Assembly: GCA_013146195.2 (NCBI GenBank)
Contig: CM028379.1
Span: forward strand, 157,572,437-157,636,436
Source: Codonopsis lanceolata
Lineage: Eukaryota; Streptophyta; Magnoliopsida; Asterales; Campanulaceae
Direction: 5' to 3'
Length of the DNA: 64,000 nt
Part shown: piece by piece, positions 55,510 through 64,000 of the stretch
Layout: the number at the start of each line of letters is the position of its first letter
How positions within the stretch are numbered: the stretch's first letter is position 1
Position numbers and translations under genes: made by a program
The notes under the pieces: model-generated
What the model was told of the DNA's origin: nothing
Databases searched by the model: none
What the model saw: only the letters and a program-made list of their open reading frames with translations

Positions 55510-56328
55510 GACCGGCCCTGGGCAAGGGTAGGCTGAGCACCAGCCGAGGACTCAAGCTTATTAGGGACTTAAAATTTTGAGGGTATTAGTAATAGTATTA
55601 TATTGAGTTAGTATTTTTTTTTTTATGCAGCTAGGTGAAGAGGCCCAAAATCCAAAGAAAATAGTTCAATTCAGCAATTTTCAAACTTAAGACACGGCCA
55701 TGACTCACTTCATACATTCTAATTCAACAATTCTCAAACAATCCAACTAGTAATAGTTATAGCCTTAATATTTCTTGAGTATGTGATGGCTTGGGTCACT
55801 TATGTATAAATATTAGGGGAAAATAAAAATACACTAAAATTGATGAATCGTTATCGCAGTTCAAAAATCGACTAGGAATTACATTATTGAACCGCGGTGC
55901 AAAAATTAATGCACTAAAATTAATGAATCGTAGTACAAAAATAGACTAGTAGTTACACTATTGAACCGCGGTGAAATATTAATTCAATAAAAATTGATGA
56001 ATCGCGGTTCAAAATTAAACTAGCAATTACACCATTGAATTGTGATGCAAAAAATAATGCGATAAAATTGATGAATCGCTATGCAAAAATAAGGACCTCT
56101 ATAGCGCGCGTCTATGGTTCATTAAGGGTATCATAGTCATTTTACCACTAAAAGTGACTTTTTTCGATTGAAAATAAAAAAAAAGGTATACTTTAGCGAT
56201 TAAAATTTTTAAAAAGTGGTGCGGCCCACAATTTTTTCTAAATATTAATTTTGGTTATTAAATAAGTACAATTTCTTGAGCTTCGTACTGGGCAATTAAA
56301 TACTAGGAACGGCCCTGCCCTGGAAGAA
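55510..56328. mobile_element. TIR-like element with internal 74-80-bp repeats and CCGCGGT motifs
   Basis: The ends are GC-rich and roughly inverted (GACCGGCCCTGGGC left; GGAACGGCCCTGCCCTGG right). Four degenerate tandem units of 74-80 bp lie at 55833-56090 (gatgaatcg starting near 55842, 55922, 55996, 56070), each with aaccgcggtgcaaaa-type motifs. A related end and the same motif occur at 63510-63920. hAT-like ends are possible, and no coding is seen. Confidence 0.5.
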
Positions 56329-56850
56329 AGTTAAACGCTTTGGGATAAAAATAAAAACTAGATAATCTTTTCGAGTGGGAGAACTAGTATTAATCTTTCA
56401 AACATAAATTTTATTTTTATTTTTTGAACGGAACTAGTATATATATATGCATACGAATAAGTGAGTAATTCATAGTACTTTTTTCGTGGAAGAAGGATGT
56501 TAAGTGGAAATCACTGTCTGACCAGTTATAGCAAATTCGTAATTTCAACCATTGGGGGTTGGTGGAGTTAAGGTGTAACGACTAATACTTTGACCCCCGT
56601 CTTTAAGATAAAATGTCATATTCTTATTATAGTGTAGCACTCCTATTTTATAATTTTTATTTTTAAAAAGGTTTTCAAAACCAAGTGCGTTTGTTATCCT
56701 TCTTCAATGGCAGATGCATAACAAACGAAGCTTATTGATTTGCCGCCATTAAATAGAAAACCTGAGGATATTAAAAATAAAAAAAAGTTCATGGAGTCAA
56801 ACACTTATAGAATTCGTGTAAAAAAAATCAATTATGAAAAAACACTTAAA
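56329..56850. other. AT-rich intergenic sequence
   Basis: No gene recognised. The short open frame into the microsatellite (56740-56931) is an artefact. Confidence 0.35.
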
Positions 56851-56851
56851 T

Positions 56852-56854
<3 letters not shown>

Positions 56855-56920
<66 letters not shown>
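56855..56920. repeat. (AT)n microsatellite
   Basis: About 65 bases of AT repeats directly before the foldback at 56945. Confidence 0.92.
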
Positions 56921-56921
<1 letters not shown>

Positions 56922-56944
56922 ATCACCATGATACGTAGATTTGG

Positions 56945-57141
56945 GGAGTCTGAATCCTCTATTCCAAAAGTGTATTTCATCTTCTATTTAAATATCAGAT
57001 CCACCGTTAAGTTGTCAATTAGTAAATTAATAAAATTAATTATATAAACAAAATCAATTACTGGTTGACAAGTTAACGGTAGATCTTACATTGGAATAGA
57101 AGATGAAATACATTTTTGAAATAGAGGATCCGGACTCAGAT
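56945..57141. mobile_element. Foldback MITE (about 195 bp)
   Basis: The left arm (gagtctgaatcctctattcc.. to about 57028) and the right arm (about 57060-57141) are reverse complements with scattered mismatches. They share ATTTCATCTTCTATT and ACCGTTAA(G/C)TTGTCAA, around a short AT-rich centre. Size and structure fit a miniature inverted-repeat element. Confidence 0.78.
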
Positions 57142-58930
57142 TTTGACAGTACACATAGATTAGCTAAGCTAGTAAACTTGACTTATGACTTAACCTTGTC
57201 GTCTTCACTACGTTATTAGTAGTTAGTAGAGCCCCCTTGGGTTTTGATTTTCAATTGTTTAGTGGGCATATAATAAAGACTTTGGAAAAGAAGTTGAAAG
57301 CGAAGCCACCTGTCAAATAATATTAGCTATTAGCTATTAGGTCATGCAGTTTACTTGCAAGGATAAAACACGATATAGTCAAGGAGTGTAACGTTTGTAT
57401 ATATATAGTCAAAAATTGGTTTGATCTTTTTAATTGCAAAAGCGCAATGAATGTATCTATGGAGCAGTTTTGACCGTTAAGAGTACTTAAGACTTAAGAC
57501 CTCTTGTATTAATTTAATCTCATCAGAAAATTGTCCATCCCTTTAGCAAAAAAAAAAATTTTCGTAAGAAATGAGGGCGTGTAAAAGGATCGAACCTGAG
57601 ACCTCACACTTTATGAAACTTCATCTCTACCAATAAGCCATCATCCCCTTAAGGGCAACACACTAAATCATTTATTTCTCAAAGAACAAGCAAATTCCAT
57701 AATTATCTCTCTATTCCAAAAAAAAAAAAAAAAAAAAACTTAGAGAACACCATCTAACAAATAATTTATGTAAAATGAGTTGAACTATGAGAGAATAAGA
57801 CTGAATCTTACAAATTAAATTCCATTAGACGGTCTCATAAGAGACTTACGCATGACAAAATGTTATTTTTCTCACACGTATGCTTACCACACCGTTACCT
57901 AGAACTCTTTTGTATAAGTTACACTATCTCCTTTCTTTTTAATTTTTAATTGCATTGCATGGCAGTGGATTAACGTGAATGAATTATAGCAAAGACAAAC
58001 ATTTTTATCAACAATTGATAGAGAAGTGTCATCTAACCCGATGGCTTACGAAAAGTAACCAATTATAAGGTGATTTGGGATTTTTTTAAGTAAATATTGA
58101 AATACCAACTCCATAAACATTTCCAAAAAGATTAAGTTAGATTAGCTGTCAGCGAAAAAAAAGAAGAAAAAAAAAGGTCTGACTAGTGACTAATGGCGTG
58201 TGTGGTATCTGTAGGAAGCTTAATATTGATAGAAAAGTGGTAGGGAATTTATTTTATTTTATTTGGGTACATGTAGGATTTGGAGAGATGAATTAAAAAA
58301 CATGTTTGCCATCTAAATTGAAATTAATAAAAAATATGTTTCATTTGGACTCCTAATCCTATCTCCACTCCTTTTAAAATAAGTGTAGATAACATTCATC
58401 AGGGGAGTGGTCAATCTAACCCAAACAAATATGAAAATCTTGTTAAAGTGTTGTAAAATATAACTCTCTCATTTGATTCCGTAAAACATTAGACCGATAA
58501 ATGAAAATTTAACAAAATTCAATATTTTAAGTCAATTCATTGAGATATCCATATAACGTCTTTTTTGGGAGCTCCTGGAAATGCATCTCAGGTTAGGAAA
58601 AGGAAATGCAAAAATAGGAACAGAAGTATCATTTGATTTGTCGATCCTACTCCAAAAAAGAAGAAAGAAAAGTTCACTAATAAATGACTTGATGTGTAAC
58701 ACTTTAATACTTTTTGCTTTTGTACATAAAACATTTTTCAATATGTTTAAATTTCATTTGGGAATACTGAACTTCATCTGACCTTCTGATTAATAAATGG
58801 GCCCAATCCTGGCCTTCTTATTTCTCTGTTTATATAAAAAATGATCATGTTAACTATGTACCAATATCTTCTTTTTACATCTCAATTCTATCTGCACCTT
58901 AGATATTTAACCAATTTTTAAATTTTACTC
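57142..58930. other. AT-rich intergenic sequence with SINE and MITE remnants
   Basis: Apart from the SINE at 57556-57655 and an ACGGTCTCA-type MITE remnant at about 57770-57870, no gene is seen. Overlapping short frames at 58532-58781 have no recognisable product. Confidence 0.4.
57556..57655 (-). mobile_element. tRNA-derived SINE, copy 3 (diverged)
   Basis: Keeps GATCGAACCTGAGACCTCACACTTT on plus (box B GGTTCGATCC on minus) and the distal ccccttaaggg end. Box A is altered (tggcttattggtag). No clear target duplication was found. Confidence 0.7.
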
Positions 58931-59284
58931 TTTATCCCCATGCTAACTACTTATTTTACCCATCATTTAATTTTTCTATCTAACTCATCCTACTATATCT
59001 ACACTTCACATTTAATTTCCAAAACAACTACTACCCAACACCCCAAAACCCCAACCCAGCCAAACGCACACAAGGGGAGTCGCACAGTGAAGGTTACGGG
59101 AAGAAGAAACCCCACCCACAATGTCTTCTTCAAACCGAAACATTGTCTCTCACTCTAACCGATGTATTCTCTCTCTCTATTTTGAACTCTTTGTTGTATA
59201 ATATAGGTTGGTTCAAAGAACTTGGATGAAAATGGTTAAAATGACTGGAAATTCGATAAATGCAATATGTGGCCCTAGTTTAGC

Positions 59285-59493
59285 GCACACAAAGCTGTGC
59301 GTGCGGTTAATAACTGCCGCACACTTCACTTACTGTGCGTTAACTTCAAACAGCACACTACCCTCACTGTGCACAAATCAACGTCGCGCACACCCGCTTC
59401 TATGCGTTTACCTCATACCGCACACCCTGTCTCATGTACACTAAATCTCCACTGCACAAGCCCACGCCTGCGCATCATGAATCTGCCGCACAA
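59285..59493. repeat. Left subterminal array, 34-bp period
   Basis: The core GCACA(C/A) starts at 59285, 59319, 59353, 59388, 59420, 59454 and 59488, spacings of 34, 34, 35, 32, 34 and 34. Opposite-orientation TGTGC cores lie between several of them, about half a period away. Several copies read GCCGCACA. Confidence 0.88.
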
Positions 59494-59665
59494 GCCTCAA
59501 ATTTGTCTAACATTCAAAAAATCTGCTTTATTTACTTATTTAGGCTTGAACTGATTCTATATAACATCTAATATTACTTATTTGTTGTTGATCACAGGAG
59601 GTCCAATTGATAGGTTCTGCAATAAATATATTAGGTGTCGTGTCACCGTATCAGCCAAACGAGAA

Positions 59666-61485
59666 ATGCAACATGTGCGTGACGCAGAAGTGCCCCCGGA
59701 GCATATACATCAAGAGCCTATACATTTTCAGCATCATGAGTCTGATCCTGAGCCTGAGCCTGAGCCTGAGCCTGAACCTGAACCTAAGATGGGATTTCCT
59801 GGTGGTCCACTTGACCCATCTTTGTTGATTACATACAAGACACACGTATCAACATCGATTTGGATTGGACAAGATCGAGAGGTTTTGAAATTTCACCATC
59901 ATCGTTCAAAACTACGTCAGTGGTTCATTCCGGAGGATGCCCAAGCGTGGAGGGATTTGGTAAGGGGAATTAGGATCCATACCCTAAGGAATCTAACCTA
60001 TCTTGATGTTCACAAACCGTTGCTTTTAGCTTTTGTGGAGTGGAGGCATCCAGAGACAAACTCATTCCATATGCCCTTCAGTGAAATGACGATCACATTG
60101 GACGATGTTTTCTGTATTACTGGGCTTCCGATATCAGGGTCGCCATTATTTGCTACACGGAACATCAATTTGGAGTCTGCTAGCGAGATATTGGGCGTGT
60201 CCAAAGGTGAGATGGTCAAGGGAATGGGAGGTAGAATGGGTGCTTCAGTCACGTTAGAGTGGCTACGTAATAGCCTAATAGGTTTAGTGAAGATGTCAGT
60301 TCTAATGATTTAGACAAAGTGACATGTTCAGTGAGGGCTTATATGTTGTACCTCTTGGGTTGTACCATCTTCACGGATAAGAGCGGCTCACAAGTGATGC
60401 TCTCATACTTGCAGTGTCTGGAGGATCTTCATGATGTACATACTTATGCGTGGGGAGTTGCCACCTTGGCTTATCTATATAGACAACTAGACGAAACATT
60501 CAGATATGAGACGAAGCAAATAAATGGATACTTCACATTATTAGAGGTATATTTAAATTTTATAGTTTATTTGACATGTTTAATTTATAGCTGAATATTT
60601 CACATCTAATTGAATGTTTTATTGCATGTAGACATGGATATACTTACGATTTCCACAGTTGAGCCCTGATCATAATGTGGGGTACCAGAACACACAAGCG
60701 CTTACTCGTATGTGGAAATCGGTCAGAAATCAAGGAACAAGCATGGACCGGTTACGGGCTATACGTGAAAATATTGACATGCTTACGACGAATAATGTTA
60801 GTTTTCATCCTTTTCATTTATTTATACTCGTGCTTCAGTCATTCGTTATTAAATTGTTGTATTTAATAAAATTTTAAATATGTTGTAGGTTGCATGAACC
60901 CCTTTCGATGACACAGTCAGGGAACATTTTCCATTTCTTCAAAACTCCATATATCATGGATGCATAGTCATGGGAGCCAATGTGGAGCCATACCTACTAG
61001 ACCGAGTGCTTTGACAGTTTGGATGGGTGCAAACTATTCCATCCATCCCTATCGCACATGACATCCCTGTTAGAAATAACCCTTGCGGTTTGATAATGTG
61101 GATAGCACTTGCGGCATACTGGAACCTTGTTGAGAGCCATATATTATCTTCGGAACAATTTGGGCGAGCTACTCGATATCCATCTAAATGTTCACCCGAA
61201 TACATGGATTGGTACTTGCGAATTTCACATCCTATTGTGCAGAAGCCCGCCACTCGATCATCTAGGGTTAGGGTGACTAATCCCACTGCAGCCAATAATG
61301 CGGAGACCGTTTCAGCTATTCGCAATTTGACAGGATCAATGATGCAAAGAGTACGATCGGGTGATAGAAGTATAACTTATGAGGAGTTAGTGTCGGTGGT
61401 CTCGATAGTAGATAGCTTTGTACAAGGTCCAGAGGAAGAGGCAAGACGGTCTCAAGTTGAAACTCGTCGTAGGACGCAACCTTGA
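59666..61485 (+). pseudogene. Plant mobile domain (PMD/MAIN-like) gene, disabled
   Basis: PMD proteins (Arabidopsis MAIN/MAIL family) act in silencing and genome stability in hosts and are widely carried by plant transposons. Three exons join in phase 0: 59666-60546, 60632-60796, 60889-61485. After an acidic Pro-Glu repeat (SDPEPEPEPEPEPEPEPK), domain motifs are WRHPETNSFHMPFSEMTITL, DDVFCITGLPI, AYMLYLLGCTIF, YAWGVATLAYLYRQLDE and RYPSKCSPEYMDWYLRISHP. Lesions: a net frameshift near 60265-60280, TGA at 60895-60897 (a Trp position) and TGA at 61012-61014 (Arg in the family's RVLRQFG-like motif). Both stops are single transitions. The total of about 540 codons is close to the family's usual size, so the gene was probably intact before these changes. 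Confidence 0.85.
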
Positions 61486-61797
61486 TTTTGTTGTTATGTA
61501 TTTTTAGACATGTTTGTATTATATATTTTGAAGACATGTTATATATGTTTGAGATATGTTAGCGTTATGTGTTTTTTAGACATATTACTATTTTACGTTT
61601 CAAGTTTAAATGAATTAGCTTATTTGTCTTATGTTATTATTTTTGTAAAAAATAAAATCACACAAATTGAACACAAGATGCAATTTAATACAAAACAAAC
61701 ATTTTATGCCACCAACATTTCAAGTTTAAATATATTTCCATATCACTAATCCAAATAATGCAATCAACATTCCAAGTTTAAATGAAAATACATATCA
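61486..61797. other. Spacer between the two convergent genes
   Basis: AT-rich. A short phrase (acatttcaagtttaaat) is repeated at about 61706 and 61768, and similar tttcaagtttaaatga occurs at 61597. It likely contains the 3' ends of both transcripts. No coding. Confidence 0.4.
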
Positions 61798-62922
61798 CTA
61801 ATCCAAATTGACATTGTCCGAACTTTTGAGAACAAATTGCTCATCTCCTACACTTTCACTATATGAAAAAAGTTGTTGACTATAAATTGATTTCCAAGCT
61901 GCAGCACATTTCACGTGGTTCTGATCCCATACGATTGGTACAGGTGCTAACGGGCAACTTTGCTATAAATTAACCTGCAAATTAAATGAAGTAAATGTCA
62001 ATAAAATACAATTTATTAATATATAACGTGTATGTGAAGTAATTATGTCTATCTTATAAAAAGTGAGTGCCTGAATAAAATGATCACCGTTTACTCTTTT
62101 GATACAAATCAATTTTGGATCTATTTGGGGGCGGTTCTCAATGGTAAATATGTAAAACAATGACGACGATCTAATACCAGGAGAGCACAGTTGTAAAATG
62201 ATGCCACCAAGTGTCCCATATCGTTTGCATCAAACCAATATTTCTTCGCAGCAGTTTCTTCGTGGTGTTCGAGTCTATTCTTCACTTTCTCAACACGCTT
62301 ATGTCCAATAAACATAGGTGCGTATAACTCTTGGTTTTTCATTAATTCTTGCGATAGATCTGATCGAACCCTACTCCATGAATTCTCATTTTGAAATAAC
62401 AACCATGCTATGACACGAAAACCGCAATGATCATCAGTCGCTACATTCACCGTGTCCGTTATGTACTCGTGAAATCTCTTCGGGAATTGATTAATGTGAC
62501 CACTAGCCATCCCGGCTCTAGTACGCTGTCGCACAATCTATTGAAACAAAAGAGATTAAAGTCAATATATATATTTACCGCTAAAGATATATATTTACCG
62601 CTTGTGATACAGTAGTGAACGTGGGAAATTGTTGCAATGGACCAACCTCGTACACCAAACCTTGATACCCATTACATTCGCAACACAAATACAGTCGTGG
62701 TCCTCTCTTACCCGTTCCACTATCCGACCTAGTAGTAACTATCGCAAAACCATGTTCATTTTCCGTGGCACGTACCCAATCACACAAATCCTCTCGAGAT
62801 GGAAAATGTGCATACATCGTGAACACATCGGTGTAATCTATAACAATATCTTGAATTGGACCTCGATCTACAAGACTAGGCTCCGTAGGGGTTGTCTTTG
62901 AATCATGAAAAAAAAATTGCAT
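61798..62922 (-). pseudogene. MULE-transposase-derived gene: FAR1-like domain fused to OTU protease, DDE core missing
   Basis: Exon 1 (62599-62922, ATG 62922) encodes the FAR1-like lead domain (FPSREDLCDWVRATENEHGF, then CCECNGYQG). A 61-bp intron (gtaaat..aatag) joins in phase 0 to exon 2 (from 62537). This has HEYITDTVNVATDDHCGFRV, an OTU cysteine-protease box in which the family DGHC/DGNC reads DDHC with the Cys kept. NDMGHLVASFYNCALLVL and YLPLRT follow. A frameshift near 62130 is followed by KLICIKRVNGDHFIQ, with the catalytic-type His. Exon 3 (61798-61974) has CPLAPVPIVWDQNHVKCAAAW with one TAG. In related elements a MULE DDE domain of several hundred residues lies between FAR1 and OTU; here it is absent. 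Confidence 0.82.
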
Positions 62923-62971
62923 GTCAATTACACACTATGTGGTTTTGCACACAAATGCATATATCTAGGCT

Positions 62972-63132
62972 TGTGCGGCCAACTCTTGGTGCACAAAAGA
63001 AGGAATGTGCGGCAAGTGATTTGCCCACAAAAGGAGGAATGTGCGGTAAACTTTTGGTGCACAATGAGAGGCGTGTGCGGTGAGTATTTTGCGCACACAA
63101 GGAAGAGTGTGCGGCAAACCATAGCCGCACAT
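62972..63132. repeat. Right subterminal array, exact 34-bp period
   Basis: TGTGCGG starts at 62972, 63006, 63040, 63074 and 63108, every 34 bp exactly. The opposite core GCACA (one copy CCACA) starts at 62991, 63025, 63059, 63093 and 63127, also every 34 bp. The major core (TGTGCGGC) is the reverse complement of the left array's GCCGCACA, so the two arrays are inverted. Confidence 0.93.
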
Positions 63133-63509
63133 GATGAACATCAGGCCGGTTTGGAATTCCAACAAAAATTGATGAAAAATAAAGTTTTAATCAAATAAAA
63201 TGGAAGTAATACTTATATTATTTTGTTTGGTATTTTTTAACAATATGATGTAGGTAAGGTTGAGAAAGAACTAAACAAAAGTGAGAATGGTGGGAAAGGA
63301 AGACCTATAATAAGTCTACAAAATTTGAGGTGTAATTAGAATCTTCACATTTTATAGAATGTCATTACTGTAATTAAGTTGTGGGGTGTTATTTTAGGTT
63401 GAAGGGTGTATTTTGTCATTTCACACGATGTCATTTTTGTAATTTTAAAACTTGGGGTGTAGAGAAAAGATATTAGTGTGTGGTTAGCATGGCCTTATGA
63501 AAAAAAACT

Positions 63510-64000
63510 GCGGCCGGGCCCTTTTTCAAGTTTTTATTAGTTAAAATATCTTTTGTTTATTTTTTTCAACCGTAAAAAGTTACTTTTAAACGGGAAAAAA
63601 CTACCTTATCCTTAGTTAGCACGAGATGCGTGTAGCGGATGACTAGCCTCAGAATCACGGTTCATAGTTGTATATACTGCGGTGCAAAACCTATACTTAA
63701 AATTTAATTTGTACAACTATGTAATATGTATAATAATGTTGCACTGCGATATAAATTTATGTTTACTTACATTTCTCTATTTAAATACCGCGTGAATTAC
63801 TATTTTTGTATCGCGGTGTATAGTTTTTATATATCGCGGTGCAAAACTTATATTTCAAATTTAATTTGTACCGCGATATATAAAAACTATGAACCGCGAT
63901 ATATAAAAAGCTGCACCGCGATACAAATATATATTTACTTCAATTTTTCTTTTAAAACTTAAATAATGTAAAAACTAATAAATGTTAATTGCTACGAAAA
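63510..64000. repeat. Start of an ATCGCGGT-motif repeat element, cut by the window end
   Basis: Begins near GCGGCCGGGCCCTTTTTCAAG. From 63640 onward it has about eight copies of (A)TCGCGGT/ACCGCGAT or one-mismatch forms, in both orientations and separated by AT-rich spacers with ataaaaact and caaaacttatatt phrases. Motif and end sequence resemble the element at 55510-56328. Confidence 0.6.

Larger units (their letters stand above)
58938..63492. mobile_element. Candidate Mutator-like element with PMD and FAR1-OTU genes
   Basis: Two convergent genes lie between inverted 34-bp-period subterminal arrays (59285-59493 and 62972-63132). The outermost matching inverted sequence is CCATGCTAAC at 58938-58947 with GTTAGCATGG at 63483-63492 (12 of 13 when extended by three bases), proposed as the termini. 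No clear 9-bp target duplication was found, so the exact borders are uncertain. Layout, with genes facing inward from repeat-bearing ends, is like MuDR. No DDE transposase core remains. Confidence 0.6.

Noticed and set aside
56740..56931. 63-codon frame ending in (YI)n
   Set aside because: Its second half is translated (AT)n microsatellite.
59651..59845. Arg-rich minus-strand frame
   Set aside because: Antisense shadow of the Pro-Glu repeat of the PMD gene.
62972..63132. Possible CRISPR-like array (regular 34-bp repeats)
   Set aside because: The repeats are short cores in a plant transposon end with no unique spacers or cas genes, and they are inverted at the other end of the element.

Overview
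The window is plant nuclear DNA, most likely from a eudicot. It is AT-rich, has spliceosomal introns with GT/AG borders, and is dominated by mobile elements that insert into one another. Only one locus looks like an ordinary host gene: the 5' part of a respiratory burst NADPH oxidase of the RBOHF type on the minus strand. Its exons 1-3 lie at 11269-12380 and exon 4 at 2829-2942, separated by an intron of about 8.3 kb. The rest of the gene should lie left of the window. That intron holds a Mutator-like element with a perfect 9-bp target duplication, a 60-bp-arm foldback, a further inverted-repeat element, and an intronless, internally deleted copy of RTF2 (replication termination factor 2).

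From about 14.5 to 40.4 kb is a retrotransposon block. A solo LTR with a 5-bp target duplication sits inside a MITE (14490-16337). Next comes a decayed 3' end and 3' LTR of an Athila-like element (about 16.6-20.56 kb). A minus-strand Ty3/gypsy element of the Tat/Retand type with two RNase H domains follows (20.56-27.3 kb). A plus-strand Ty1/copia SIRE-type element (27319-39680) separates its gag from its 5' LTR remnant (39681-40399). The SIRE-type element is itself interrupted by a 2.56-kb solo LTR (30643-33202). It carries an extra open reading frame downstream of RNase H and contains a 100-base assembly gap.

From 40.4 to 58.9 kb there are tRNA-derived SINEs, MITEs, tandem repeats and gene-carrying DNA transposons. 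One Mutator-like element with a 9-bp target duplication has captured the start of a ribose-5-phosphate isomerase gene (43102-44717), and another lies 40 bp away (44758-45558). A fragment of a class I TCP transcription factor gene is at 54028-54582. Helitron-like 3' ends lie near 50.5 and 52.6 kb.

The most unusual unit is at about 58.9-63.5 kb. Two convergent genes, a plant mobile domain (PMD) gene on plus and a FAR1-like/OTU protease gene on minus, are bracketed by inverted subterminal arrays in which a GCACA/TGTGC core recurs every 34 bp. The minus gene resembles a MULE transposase gene whose central catalytic domain has been lost. Both genes carry disabling lesions, so the unit looks like a non-autonomous, decaying Mutator-like element with a MuDR-like convergent layout. 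Family assignments are from motif recognition, not database searches.
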